A stretch of 64,000 nt of DNA from Isoetes taiwanensis (GCA_021234155.1 JAJEKV010000761.1:30527-94526), one strand, 5' to 3'. Shown: positions 1 through 12,505, counted from the first letter of the stretch. Notes: generated by a model not told the origin, from the letters alone. Program-made: numbers and translations.

Positions 1-1774
1 AACTCTTTGCATTTCTTTTACGCCTTTAAATTTTTTATCCGAGCCTCTCATTTCTTTATTTTACAGGGGTAACGCCGAAAAAAGCCTTTTGAACATATGA
101 CATTTTAATGCAAGGTAATCAATGAATGACAATGCAACCACCTTTTGATAAAATACAGACCGGTTCAATGCAATAACGGACCAATGGATTTGGGATTGTG
201 TTATGGAATTGGTCGGAAGACCATAAACACCGATTCTTTAAGAATGGCTAAACCGCACAATGGTAATTGATTCAAATTGCCGATGCTTGGGTTCTTATTT
301 CATGGTTTGAAATTTGTATCTATTTGGAACATGGTAATTGGTTCAAAATTGCTAGATGCTTGTCGGGCACCTACATGCTAAAAATATAGTACATTTTTTC
401 TTAATTGTTTTTCGATTAAATGGGTGACCCTAATCATCTACGATGCGCTTTATCTATTTTTACGCTATGAAAGAAACCTTCGTTAGACAAAGATTTTGGA
501 AGTTCCTTATTGATGCATAAGATGCCTTTATTAGACAAAATTTTTGAGAGATGCTTATTGGTACATAACTAAGATTTCATCGCCCAAGGGCTTAATGTAA
601 GAAGATTTTATATTTTGAGAAGAGTGGTTCACGGGTCATAGATGAGAGATCAAACTCCCCGTTGACTTCATCCAAGCCCGTAATTGTGTTTGATAATCAG
701 ACACTCCTAATAGCTTGAACCTCGATATTACAAGTTGAGGCCCGGAAAACATGCTTCCTTTGTATATATCTAGAATAATCGTGATTGACAGAGATATGAA
801 GCCCATATGAGGGCTATCTGCTCAAGATTCTGAAGTTGCTTTCGCTATGGAGCTTGACAGACAATATTTAGTTTGTTATACCTTAAGCTACCTCAAATTA
901 CCAGAACTTATTCATGTTGTTTAATGGAAAAGACTCAATGAACAACTCATGTTCTTTGCATACACGTCAAACATTGCTTTTATAGAAAGAAAGCTATACC
1001 TCGTTTACAACCCGCCTATAGTCTTATAAGCCACCACGAAATGTTTGCCTATCGCTGAGCCGCCATTCACTGCAATTATCATCAAATGTTGTTCCTTTCT
1101 GTTTGATTGCTCCAATCCAATTTGTTTGTTGAGTTATAATTGTATATTTGACTATGTCATTGTGGTATGAGGATGCATATTGTGCAAAAGAAAATTGTAT
1201 CTACCGATGTGTTGAACCATTGTGTTGAACCATTGTACGCCGCCGGAAACAAGGAAACCTAAAAACTAAGCATACCAAATCAAGGTAAAATTTGGTCAGA
1301 AAGCAATTCAATACAATATTCCTCTCCAATAAAGTTCATCTCAAAGATGTAGTTCCTCTTGCAATTTGACACGCAGAGTTGATTTGAACTTGCTAGAGCA
1401 TCATTATATGGAAAATCAAAAGCCATTGCAAGTCTCAGATACTACATTGCAAAAGGTGGCTTGACTACAGGATGGATTTACTATTTTTGGTGAATGCCTT
1501 GCAAGATTGTCAATGCAAAGTATTGAATTAGAAATAGAAACCTGTGTAGGAGAGTTACGCTTTATGCTCAAGAATAGTCTGCAATGCCATGTCTACATTA
1601 ATGCTGTTTGTGAAGCTTGTGGATTTTGGAATTTAGTGTCAATGGATTCCAATTGGTGCACCTTCAAATGTGCTTTTAAATGTGTCACATTGCATATCTT
1701 TCTTAGAAAAAATAAGAATATTAGATTAACGTTTGTGCCATGTAATTTTGTAGACTGCCATTGCTTCACATGTC
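1..1774. other. Non-coding stretch, no gene recognised
   Basis: AT-rich sequence without a convincing exon. A 90-codon frame at 1507-1779 (+) is rich in Cys codons (TGT/TGC), but it lacks a signal peptide, a spacing pattern or flanking splice sites that would argue for a real peptide. CAG and CTG are scarce in the first 780 bases (about 3 by hand count, against roughly 16 expected from base composition). Confidence 0.5.
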
Positions 1775-1872
1775 GTTAGATGGTTGCATATGGTGCCTAT
1801 GCTATGTAAATGTTAGAATTTTGTTAGATGGTTGCATATGGTGCCTATGCTATGTAAATGTTAGAATTTTGT
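1775..1872 (+). repeat. Two-copy 48-bp direct tandem repeat
   Basis: The unit starting GTTAGATGGTTGCATATGG occurs at 1775 and again at 1823. The two copies appear identical, which suggests a recent slippage duplication or an assembly stutter. It lies just after the 1507-1779 open frame and has no coding meaning that I can see. Confidence 0.9.
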
Positions 1873-2440
1873 AATTTCAACTAGCAAAAATAACCATATC
1901 AATATGAACTCTTGATGTTAACAAATTATAGAGAATATTGTCTCATAAATTTGAGTTCATGCGATCTCAACTTAGCAACAAGAATCATTTTACATTGCAC
2001 CAACTTTGCAAAAAGACAACTCATTACTTTTAATGGGGCATGCCATTTAATACTAGGCCTCTTAGGAATTGAGTTTGACTATCAAGGGTTATGCTAACTT
2101 TGGCCTTGAGGTATTTACTTTATCTTCATGGGTTAGGAATCATGTCACCCCTGTTGGAACAAAACATTGAGACAATGTTCTAAAAGAAATATTTAAAATA
2201 TACGCGGTATAAAAATATCGCAAGAATGAATGAGCATCAACAATTTAAATGATTTACAACTATATTAATTTTTTATTTTGTTTGCTAAAACAACCATTGC
2301 ATGGAACTTATATCAATCAAACACATTTATGACATCAGATAAGAGACCAAAGCAAAGGTCTCTTACATAGTATTAAGTCACTCATACAAAAATTTCGACA
2401 CAAATGGCCAATCAACTTAAAATTGATCTATTCCGTGATG
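1873..2440. other. Non-coding stretch
   Basis: No exon, known repeat or RNA gene recognised. A 61-codon open frame at 1912-2097 has no recognisable similarity and no splice context. Confidence 0.4.
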
Positions 2441-2506
2441 TTCATAAACCATAGCCGATAGACCCATTGATAGTACAAAAACTTGTATATATATATATAT
2501 ATATAT
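2441..2506 (+). repeat. Family-B repeat terminus running into a (TA)n array
   Basis: The conserved end reads CATAAACCATAG, then CCCATTGATAGTACAAAA, then ACTTG directly followed by about 22 bases of TA. The same end is found at 12124, at 29105, and inverted at 12471-12500. In each case the unique-looking sequence stops at the first TA of the array. I infer a mobile repeat whose 3' end abuts TA microsatellites. Confidence 0.65.
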
Positions 2507-2512
2507 CCAAAT

Positions 2513-2760
2513 TTATATATATACAATTATATAAGCACCCCCTTATATCTAGAGATTTTGGTGTCGGCCCCAAGCATCCCTCTTATTGGTGATCCATTTT
2601 GAGATCAAGTTTGATGGAGATGAAAACATGCCAAACCACCCCAAGCACCCCCTTTGGGTATAAAGATTGAGGTGTCACGACTTCATCCCGTTGAATGTGC
2701 TTAATGGCTGCCAAGATTGAAAGCCTCTTATTTGGGGCTTTTAATCTAAAGCGTTAATTT
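2513..2760 (+). repeat. Family-A repeat copy starting at TATATATACAATTATAT
   Basis: This follows the TA array at 2485-2506 and begins with the terminus seen also near 23290, 32391 and 60789 (TATATACAA-TATAT). The segment 2625-2690, with CCAAACCACCCCAAGCACCCC and GGTGTCACGA, matches the reverse complement of 19545-19605. This copy is therefore inverted relative to the 19.5 kb block. No open frame of note; probably non-autonomous. Confidence 0.6.
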
Positions 2761-2972
2761 GTTGTCAATGGTCGAGATTTAGGGGAAGTTCACAAATTTG
2801 CGAAAGGGAAAAGGATCTCTTGCAACGTGCTCCCAATTTTTTTTTCCTTGCCTTGGTCGGTCCGGTCGCGCCAGCCTTTTTCCCCCTCTTTTCCAATTTG
2901 GAGCATCGTGATGAGGCATCATGGCAAAAATAGAAGGTATTGTTCTCTTGGGATAGTCATTTTGCGATGGAT

Positions 2973-3078
2973 GTTTTGGTCATTTGGAATGGAAGCAACC
3001 ACAAAATGCATGTCGGATCTACGGATATTTTGGTCACCGGAATGGAAGCAACCACAAAATGCATGCCGGATCTGCCTC
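2973..3078 (+). repeat. Two-copy ~53-bp tandem repeat
   Basis: A unit containing TTTTGGTCA, GGAATGGAAGCAACCAC and AAAATGCATG is repeated at about 2974 and 3028. The copies differ at TCATTTGG/TCACCGG and TGTCGG/TGCCGG, which are the C/T exchanges common in this window next to CTG or CCGG contexts. The 90-codon frames across it (2827-3215) seem to be by-products of the repeat. Confidence 0.75.
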
Positions 3079-3370
3079 GGCTTTTTAAAAAATTCCGAAT
3101 CTTCCTTTTCAGCGTGAATGGAATGAGTTTGAAGCGGTTTGAAACTAGAGGTGCCGAGTGGGTATTCGGTAGTATCTTTGGATCAGTGCGGAGCTATGCG
3201 AGAAAGGTTTCGTGATAAACGTGCTAGGTAAATTCGTTCTACCATATTTCTAAAGTAGGATGCAAGACATCCGATTTATGTGCAAATATATCCAATGCCC
3301 GATTAAGTGGGACAGATGTGAGGCTTTGGAATGATTACTTTGGGGAGTTGAATCGAGGGGTTACATATGC

Positions 3371-3711
3371 GAGATACATGTATAGTATCACTTCGTGAAC
3401 TGTAGCTTGGGAACTTGTAGCTAATCTACATCGACCGAGGATATTATACCCAATAATAGAACCAATTCCTTACATGAGTTGTTATTTAATGGGGGGAGTT
3501 TAAGCAAAAATTATAATTGAGTTGGAAATCTAGTGATGATAGTTGTTAGATGCCATCATTATGTGGAGCTTTGCTTAAGATTGCATCGCTTCATTACATT
3601 TGAATATCATTATGCGCAACAAACAACAATGTGAGGCGCATATGCAAAGCGGGTTTGGAATTGCATTATGGGAAATTTAAAGAATTGCCTCTACTTTAGG
3701 GGCTTTGGGGA
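3371..3711 (+). repeat. Direct duplication, copy 1 (partner at 4171)
   Basis: About 340 bases starting GAGATACATGTA recur 800 bases downstream with moderate divergence and small indels. Shared blocks include GAGTTGGAAATCTAGTGATG, GCTTTGCTTAAGATTGCATC and TTTGAATATCATTATGCGCA. No coding frame is conserved between the copies. It is probably an old segmental duplication or two copies of an uncharacterised repeat. Confidence 0.8.
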
Positions 3712-4170
3712 AATTATGTTAGAGGGTATATATGCTTTTATTTAAAACTTGATCTTGGTGAAGCTATTGAGGTATGTGAATATCTGAATAATAATATAAG
3801 TAGCATTGTAATCATGATAGGGCTAGCGTTCATGTAACAAAGGAGAAATAAGGGCCGGAAAGTTTCCGTGTAAAGGCAACAGATAGCGTGAGGTATGTCA
3901 TCAACTTGTGAGTTTTGCTCTCTGGTTTTTTTCGTGTATTGTTCATGATTGTGTTTGGTAGTCGCTATGGTATGAGAGCTTTGTAAGCTAGATAGTTGGT
4001 TACGTTCTTGGAAAATCTTAGTCCCCTTTTGGGAGTTGAAATTTTAGGGGTTCGATAAACTGGCGACTTTGGTTCATCGAGGATTTCCGGATTACGCAAT
4101 TGTCTAGGGGCGATTCGTCCATCGAGGATTTTGGACTCGCAATTGTCTAGGAGCGGTCAGTAGGATCATC

Positions 4171-4517
4171 GAGATACATGTACAGTATCACCGCGTGAGC
4201 TGTGGAAGGAATCTGTAGCTAATCTATATCTACGAGGATATTATACCCGATAATAGAACAAATTCCTTATATGAGTTGTTCTTTAATGGGGAGTGTGCAA
4301 AATTAAATTGAGTTGGAAATCTAGTGATGATGGTTGTGAGATGCCAGCATCGTGGGGCTTTGCTTAAGATTGCATCGAAGCTTCATTACATTTGAATATC
4401 ATTATGCGCAATAAACAACAATGTCAAGCTGCATATCCCCGCATATGCAAGCGGTTTGGACTTCGCGTTGTGGGAAATTTGCGAATTGCCCCTACTTTGG
4501 TAGGGACTTTGGGGCTT
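4171..4517 (+). repeat. Direct duplication, copy 2 (partner at 3371)
   Basis: This is the second copy of the 340-base unit. The 63-codon frame at 4392-4583 lies in it but is not open in copy 1, so I do not call it a gene. Between the copies (4020-4170) a shorter motif, CATCGAGGATTT with CGCAATTGTCTAGG, is itself repeated twice. Confidence 0.8.
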
Positions 4518-6302
4518 TTAATAATTTCAATGCTCGAGGAACCTTTTAGTTCTAGTTACGGTAGGAACAAAAATGGATGCTAATACATGTTATTACTCAC
4601 GGGCGATATTTATAAGAATTGAGATACAGTTCATAAAGAATGCGAGATGGAGCTCTCTTTTTTCCTATAAAAGGAATGGATAGAAGCTAATTTCCCTACA
4701 TTTGTACATAATACATCCGCATGTTTTGAATTGGAAACAAAGTCAAGCTTTTGTTTTATGTTATTCTTACGTTTGTTAGGCGTTTTCTCTAGAGGTGAAC
4801 CATCTTTATTTCTATGGCCAAATCCAACGGGCGGGTGATCTTGCCAGTTCATGATTTAATCCAACCGGAGCGGCGAGGGCCTATTCATATCGAAAAGCGC
4901 TGCCGGTTATCTTGCCAAGAAGGATTTTTCTAATCTTTGATCTCCGTACAATGGGTTTAAGGTAGAAATCCAACATCCGTTCATTAGAGATATTCTGAAG
5001 ATAAATTAATCATGATGATTTCAAGATCGGGAAGTAGATTACGTGATATTTATAATTTGGAAATCCATTTGAGAACTTCAAGGCCCCAATAATTTTACGT
5101 CATCGCTAGGCTACAAGGTATTTGATTTCAATATTATTTCCTTCTAGATTCTATAAGTTGGAACAACCAAGTAGCATTTCATGTAATGTATTATTGATGC
5201 TAGCGGACATCTGGATCTATAATCGATCTATCACGGTACCTTTTTGGCATCCGTAAGTCTTTGGGATGCAACTTCACGGAGGCCAAAGGGAAGTTTTCGG
5301 CATCATGAAAGAGGTGCCGACATAATCGATTTATTGCGTTAGCTTTACGTAGTTCAAGAGTTGAATGTGAAGGCTGGCATTGTTTTATCTCAAGATATTT
5401 TCTTTGTCTTCAAATGAGAGCCATGTGCAAAATAAGATAGATGTTGAGATGTGATCACCGCTAGTTATGGTGGTCTTATGGCCGTTCACTACAAGGTCTG
5501 GTCTTTCACGATGTAATAATTAAAGATTGATTATATTGATCTCAGCGGCTATACAAATGTGTACCGAATAAATCATTTGCATCATGCAAGTAAGTAGGTT
5601 AGCAAAATGCATATATTACATCTTGAATGAATGAAAAGCCCCTACCGGAATATCCACGATTATTTATTATTTATGTACTTACTTGTTGTGTTCGGATATA
5701 ATGGCGGGGCAAGTGAGAAGCATTGAGAAAGTTCGGCTTGGCTGCCATAAAAGCATATCTTTAAGGTGTTCTCAAATAATCGCGTCTTCTTGCATTTCGG
5801 ATTTTTTCAAAATGAGTATAGATTTAGGTGAAAAGTGTTCCACATTGAATTTGTCTAGTTATCTTTGTTTATTTCTTGAAAATAAGACTTGGTATCACAA
5901 GAATAGGACATGCTAGGGATTCGGTTTTCTTTGTCGCCGATGGTATTTACCAGTTTGTTGACTCTCTTTGTTGCTTGAGTCGGGTTTAATGTGCCGATTT
6001 TTTGCTTTCACGGTGGATCTTGGCTATCGAGGAAGATTCCATGAATAGTGTATAGGTGGGTTTGGCAAAGCTTTAAACATCATTGAGTCACTCTTTTTTT
6101 TTTTTTTTTTTATTATCAATTTTCGGTATATAAATCCGTCTTTTTTTTTTTCAAATTTTGTCTAGTGTTTCACGTTGTATTGCATCACGGGTTTTTAAGG
6201 CGATTTGCTAGAATAAGAGTTTTAATCGAGGTTTTACAATAGTTTGACAAGGACTTGATTTTCATTTTAGTTGTGGTTTGAAGCATCATCACATCACGAG
6301 AA
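4518..6302. other. Non-coding stretch
   Basis: No exon or RNA gene recognised. Homopolymer T runs occur at about 6092-6110 and 6141-6150. Open frames here (for example 4631-4852 minus and 5683-5916 plus) have no recognisable similarity. Confidence 0.45.
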
Positions 6303-6475
6303 GATAATCTTTTGATACATTTCCTACGTTAATGTTCATGAACCTTGGATTTCTTAGATGACACATGTTGGAAACCTCGCATGGGCTACATTCAGAGGGA
6401 TAATCTTTTGATGCATTTTACGTTAATGTTCATGAACCTTGGATTTCTTAGATGACACATGTTGGGAAACCTGCA
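6303..6475 (+). repeat. Two-copy 96-bp direct repeat
   Basis: GATAATCTTTTGAT begins copies at 6303 and 6399. Both continue through CGTTAATGTTCATGAACCTT and GATGACACATGTTGG. The copies differ mainly by small indels. No coding function seen. Confidence 0.85.
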
Positions 6476-7640
6476 CATTCATATTTTGCTTTATGTAGGT
6501 ACGACCCTAGAAGACGAGACTTTCTACCTTGCAAAATGTAATGCAGCGAATTATGTGCTTTCAGATTACTCTCTTTAGGGTGCTAGACATAGGTTTCTAC
6601 GAACATGCAATCCTTGCATGCAATGCATTTTAGAATGCCCTTGAATTGTGGTGCTTTGAGAATGATCCCTTAGTTGGGTTGATCAGGTGGTAGAATGATT
6701 GAAGATTGTGGTTTCGTTTCCCGAGGTAAAGGCGTGTTCTTTATCATGTTGGTGTGTACTTTTTCTTTCATTATTAACATTTTTAGCGTCAAAAATATAG
6801 GTTGATTTGGTCGCATTAAGGCACATAGGGGATATTGGATGCCAAAAGGAAGCTGGGTGTTGGAAACACATGTAAGAAGAGCGATGGACATAGCCAACTT
6901 ATTTAAGCCAAAGGCGGGTTCGGTTTTACTGTTTTTGATGGTCTAAATCTTGCTTGGAAATCCATTTTGCAAATGGTTATCTAGATCTCATTCGATTATT
7001 GTAGGAGCAACAACCTTGGATGAACACGCATGAGCCTCTTATTCTTACAAAACTAACATTTTCAAAGCGATTAGGCTCTAACATTTTCAAAGCTGGATTT
7101 TACGGTGATAGCGGGTAAGGTGTGTAGCCTCTTTCTCGTGATAATTTTTATCATTGCTTATTGAAATGGAACTGTTATTGCATGCATTTGACAAAGCTCG
7201 AGATGTTAAAGAATAATGGCGGGAAAAAGCGGTACACATATTCCCTCCGTATTCTTCTTTAGTGCTTCTTGAAAATCCACCGTGGTGTTGTTCAATGTTG
7301 TTATTGTTAAATGTAACTTGACTAGACACGAGATATTATTCCCAAATTATGGACATGGAAAACAAGCTGAAGCTTTGCTACTGCGACGTCATTTGAGAGA
7401 AGGAGAGGGTGCTACTTTGTGTTCAATTGGCTAAGATGCTAGTGGGCCTCTATGCCAAAACACGTATAGAACGGGTTCGGGGTGCTTTTATAGTTTGGCC
7501 CGATGTCGACCTTTTCATCATAGTAAATTTTTGTTGTGTTGAAGTTGAATGCCGATATTTTGATTTTATTTCCGCGAAGATCGGTCACGCACTATTCATT
7601 GATTTACTGTTTATGGATCTATTCTAATGAACTTCTATTC
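6476..7640. other. Non-coding, possible intron of the BTB gene
   Basis: No exon recognised with confidence. If the BTB fragment at 7.65 kb belongs to a full gene, its upstream exons could lie here, but I could not identify any. Confidence 0.35.
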
Positions 7641-7960
7641 TAGTGGAGATTGGAGGATATTGAACTTCTATTGGAGGATGGAACAAAAGCCATAGGTGCC
7701 CATAAGCTTATTTTAAGTGCATGGAGATTGCCATTTGCAAGGGGTTGCTATATAGGCAACCTCCTTATTAAACTATTCATAGATTAATTTTTCTTAAATG
7801 TAAAAGAGTTTAGTTTATGAACATACTTATGATGTTTTAGATGTTTACCAATGGCACCGAAAAGCGGTACAACTTCGGGCTTATAAGGATGTTGATTTTG
7901 AGATCTTTGAGGCAATGCTTAAGTATATGTATTACGGTTCTCTTGGCCTTGAGAAATCTG
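7640..7960 (+). CDS. BTB/POZ domain fragment, At2g30600-like (partial, two exons)
   Basis: Two blocks read as one BTB domain. Block 1 (about 7655-7740) encodes DIELLLEDGTKAIGAHKLIL then SAWRLPFA, matching the BTB helix with its conserved AHK-ILSA core. Block 2 starts after the acceptor TTTTAG at 7840 and encodes MFTNGTEK. After a one-base frame change it gives DVDFEIFEAMLKYMYYGSL, the second half of the domain. From memory, MFTNGM after the AHKL helix is typical of the plant BTB/POZ protein At2g30600, which also carries BACK and F5/8-type C domains; I could not locate those. BTB domains usually mediate dimerisation or CUL3 ubiquitin-ligase recruitment. The frame change and a poor donor after block 1 mean either a relic or sequence errors. 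Confidence 0.6.
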
Positions 7961-10900
7961 GCGCTTTTTCTTTGCCTTTCTTTGTTTCTTGAGATAGATT
8001 TGGAGTTTCGTTTCTTCAACGGTAATGTTGTGATAAGCTTTTAGAACATGTAAGCGAGGTATGCTCCCATTGATCTTTTAGTTATTTAAGCCATGCGCTA
8101 TGGTTCCCGACTATTTGATCTCTATCCTTCAAGAGTCGGCTCACAAAATCCTTAAATGGCTAGGGATGGGTTTCTTTGATTTTCCATCTTTGGTGCCAAC
8201 ATGGTAACACCTATGTCAATAATATTTTACGGGGAAAAATAAGAAATGGTTGTAACAATGTTTGATGTTTTTGCGGTGTTTGATGTTGGCTTTGTATTCA
8301 TCAAATGTGTTCCGCAAAAAGCGGGTTGCAAGTGCGATGAAATAAAAGATGTTAGGCTGGTCCCCTAGTGGCATTTAAAGTAAGTGATTCATTCGTGCCT
8401 ACCACTTGGCGTAGAAATTTGGATTGTATTCACATTTTTAGTTTTTGTGCATCTTGAAGAAAGTCACGATAAATTGTTCAACTTTCAGTTTCAAACAACA
8501 GCCTAAGAGATGCTTCATGTGTCCTCCAAATGGTTCTTTAACCAAACGAGGTAATAAATGCAAAAGTGCTATTTTTAGTTGTAGTCTTGTGCATTATGTG
8601 TTATGTCATGATTAGGTTTAATTGTCAAGGTTGTAGTTGGTATTCTCAAACTTGATGGCCTCAGGATTTATAAGATTGGAAAAATATTGTGTTGAGCTTT
8701 TCCCAAATGGAATTTATCTCCCCTTGATACGGTTTATCCCTTTGGAGAAAGGCAAGAATAATGAAGGTTGAGAGCCTAACTATGACCGAGGAGCGATAAG
8801 CATTTTCTCGTGACAACATTAAGTGCACAAAATTACTCATGTATGCATTTAAATTACATGTAGTATTGAGGGATCTCATAACAAAAGCTATTATTAGCAA
8901 TTTAAAGGCTCATTCAAGTCCTCTCTTTGCTTTGTGCTTGCATCCATCTTGGACATAATTTAGGTTTTGGGATCTATCCTATGCATACCTATATAAACTT
9001 TCTTCTTTGCGATCCCCTTCTGAGATCGGTAGCATCACATTGCTTTACCACATTTCCCATAAATGTCACCAAGAAAAATTCATATGCATTTGCAAACCAT
9101 ATGACCGCATAAAAGTATGTGCTCCTGGGCAGATTCTTGAAGAAGTGAGTTGTTATATTCAACAATATACATTGTGTAGCCAATTGCCTAATTGTTTGGT
9201 GTTCTTATTTTGCCAAAATAACCTTTTTTTGCATTCCTCTATGTTGCATCTATTGGCGGAGTTCTTGAGGCTAGTTGTTGGAGATTTGGAATGCATGCCG
9301 GCTTAAATCTTCTGCAAACTCAAAGTAGTTATACTTTGGGCGGAAAAAAGACAAATATGTTTTCAAGCGGGGACCATAAAATTGTGTACAAATTGAAGAG
9401 ATGTGCAAGTATTTCCTACTTGCAACAATTGATGGCAATTGAGGGCTTACGGCGGCATCAACCTATTTGATCCACTTAAAAGTCCACTATGATACTGATT
9501 GTTGCCAAATGTAATCCTATTATATAGGTTGATTACGACTTTTTTGGATATTATGTTGTAAATGATTATGGTTTTACACGGACATGAAATTAAATCCCAT
9601 CAAATGATCTATCTACTTTGCACTTGAGATAAGCGTGTTGTACATATGCTTGTTTATTTATGGTGCGTAGATCACGGTAAAGGGTATATAGTTTTATTAT
9701 CTGAGCATCTCATGGCGAGACCCAATTGCTACCTAGTTCTACTAAGCTCATTAGGAGTTATAGTTCATTACGTGTATTCCATAGGGGGCTTGATCTTTAT
9801 AGTAATGCTTAGCCAATGCATGTGATATGGTTGACTCTCGGGGAAATCAATTCTTTGTTGTACCCTTCAACAAGTTGATTTGGCAACACATGCGTTTGGA
9901 CATATTCTTTCCACATTGCTTTCTGATTGGTTTTGGTTTTGGTGTTTTGCATATTGTGCATAGTGCACCCAGATGTTCTACAACCCAATGCTCACATTCC
10001 CATGCTTCATGTTATGAGTTTATTGCCATCTTTATTCATGTTACTTATACTTGGACCTTACCTCAGTTCGATAATAATAGGCATTTGCGGCACCAAGAAT
10101 TGCTTCATAAAATAGGCTTGATCACTTTGTAATTAAGGCTTTTCAAATTGTAGCTCCACGACTTTAAAAATGCATATATTTGTGTTTGAAATCTATTTTA
10201 GCAAATTTGCGTTTTCACAGATTGATTGTAATTGATCATCTTATTCTAAGTGGTCTTCTTTCATTTGAAAATAAAATATTTGTTGTAGCGGTATATATTA
10301 TTGCTAGAGCATGTATTATTCTTTGTTGGCCATTTGATCATGGCATATCAGAGATATTCCATGAAAAGCCTTGTCGCCCGTTCTTCGGCGTCAAGATAGG
10401 GTCAAAAGAGCCCCATGTTGACCCGATTTCTAGGGGGGCTTAAAAACCAACTCAATGGTTATGTCGATTATTCCAAAAAGCGTCTGGTGAGAATCAACCA
10501 AAATAACGAGCTTGGGGAATCGAACCAACTAGATTGAATGCTTTTGGGCTTATAAATTCAAAGCTAACTTTTACGCGATTATTGTTGCCAATGCTCTTAA
10601 TCCATAAAAGTACAAATCAAATGATCAATTTTAACAAATGCCACATTCGAAACCCAAAACTCAAATCGTAAACCAATAATATAATTACTGCGGCAAGAAC
10701 AAGCTCTTAGGCTTTCCGGATCTTGCGTTTATGCTTTCCTCTGCTTCAACAAATGTCAGTGGTTTATTTTGATGGGCCACCAGGTGGTGAGGCAAAAGTG
10801 CCACACCACCTTGAATTCTTACGCAAATTTGTGACAACCCTGTGAGAATCTTTGTCGAATCAAATGCGGAATGGTTTTCAAATAGGAATGATGGCTTGCT

Positions 10901-11750
10901 CACTTGGGATGCAGATTTCAATTGATGGCTTGCTCACTTGGGATCTTGGAGATAGTAAAAATCTTGACAAAATATAAAAGCTAATGTGCATCTTTGGAGA
11001 TAAGTACCAACAAACTCCTTTTTTTTATCGCTGCCGATTCGGTTGATGGGTTCTTTCGGTAGCTTTCAAATGTCGAATATGAGCTCCGGGGAAAAACAAT
11101 GGCGGGACTCCAATATCTTCCATGATTTTACTTCCACATCTTCATAAACCATGCTCACGAACCTTTAAACAATCTTATGTTACAAATATACCTAAACCTT
11201 GATTTGGCAATGTTATCGATCGTCAATTCTAAATCCTTTTATAAATATATCGGAAGCTTGATTTGACAACTTTGTCAATCGAATTCCTACATTCCCATAT
11301 GCTTGCATTTTTTGTGGTACCGGTTACAATGTATAGATTATACTTAGGCTAGAGCTTTTACCCTCTCCACATTATTATTGCAAACCTAGGTTAATAACAC
11401 ATGGATGTAGATTCTTAAATCATTGTAGGGTGCAATTAAGCCAAGTAGCTTAGTGGGAGACATCCCTTTTCCTTCTCAACGGTGGAGATAATTGTAGCGG
11501 ATATTTGAAAATGGCATATGTTTTCAATAACCTTAAGAATTACATGTTTCACATTTAACCACCCTAAATTTTTTACATGAAAGCTTATGGTATTTTAATC
11601 TCTTAAATATCTTAATATTGACATACAATGTTGACATTGGATTTGACATATTCCTACAAATATACGAGATCACGGGGTTCACAAATATACACCTCACACC
11701 CCGCATACTTGGCGTACATATCGTATGAAAATACAAATAGGAGCGGATGA
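7961..11750. other. Long non-coding stretch with weak open frames
   Basis: Nothing firmly identified. The open frames at 9827-10132 (+, 101 codons, hydrophobic) and 10685-10921 (-, 78 codons) are the longest, but neither resembles a family I know. A 19-base phrase, TGGCTTGCTCACTTGGGAT, is present twice around 10895 and 10925. CAG/CTG is scarce through most of this region. Confidence 0.4.
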
Positions 11751-12164
11751 AAACACGTTTTTGTTGTGAAAAAAGAACAACCCACCCAATGCGTGCACAA
11801 TCTTTTGTATAGAAATTGCCACTTCCCAAAAGTAAAATTTTCACCGATTGAGAATGTTATTTTGCAATATAACATGTAATAGAAATGCTTGTGCCTCAAA
11901 AACAAATCCAAGGTTAAACAATGACAAATGCAAATTTTTCTAGATAATGTTGGAATCTTTATGGAATTTGAAAGAATGATGATTACAAGGGGATCTTAAT
12001 ATTTCCTTAAACTCTCTAACGTTCTATGAAAATTCTTCTAGATCCTTTAAGATTTTGTATTCCACTAAATTTGACTCTTTCGGTATTCAATCAATCTGTT
12101 CGCCTAGAATTTATTTCCGTCTTCATAAACCATAGCTCATTAACCCATTCATAGTACAAAACTT
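11751..12164 (+). repeat. Family-B dispersed repeat, long copy 1
   Basis: About 410 bases are shared with 28836-29146. The blocks, in order, are AAACACGTTTTTGTTGTG, TTATTTTGCAATATAACATG, CTCAAAAACAAATCCAAGG, GGAATTTGAAAGAATGAT and CATAAACCATAG, then CCCATTCATAGTACAAAA. Both copies end directly in a TA array. Just inside the end is a low-complexity zone of GATTCC/CTTAAG-like words, as in the 19.7, 21.5 and 42.1 kb zones. No coding capacity is seen, so the copy is probably non-autonomous. Confidence 0.75.
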
Positions 12165-12186
12165 GTATATATATATATATATATAT
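12165..12186. repeat. (TA)n microsatellite
   Basis: About 11 TA units directly after the family-B end ACTTG. Confidence 0.9.
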
Positions 12187-12445
12187 GTATTATGCTTTAA
12201 CAAGCAACCTTCCTTAAAGGGATCCATACTCATGATAAATGCAATAAATCTAGGAATTTATAATTTGCATTGATAAAAAACACATATAATAACCAATATT
12301 TTGTTGCATGATGAAATTTCCGGTCTAGTCATTCACATTAAAAATCTCCCGAATCAAGTGGGAAAAGCTAACCTACGCTACTTGCCGTCACAAGACAAAA
12401 CACGTGTGTTAGTACGGTGTATGCATGTGGAAGACATGTATATTT

Positions 12446-12505
12446 GTATATATATATATATATATATATACAAATCTTTGTACTATCGATGGTTTATCAA
12501 CATCT
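12446..12505 (-). repeat. (TA)n array plus inverted family-B terminus
   Basis: TA at 12446-12470 is followed by CAAATCTTTGTACTATCGAT and GGTTTAT. This is the reverse complement of the family-B end (ATAAACC, ATAGTACAAAG). Together with the 12165 array, two family-B ends face each other across about 260 bases. Confidence 0.65.

Noticed and set aside
1507-1779. Cys-rich 90-codon plus-strand frame that might be a secreted peptide
   Set aside because: No signal peptide, no regular Cys spacing, no splice or UTR context; TGT/TGC words are common in this AT-rich DNA.
10500-10600. GAATCGAACC resembling a tRNA T-loop on the minus strand
   Set aside because: No matching D-arm, anticodon stem or acceptor stem could be paired around it.
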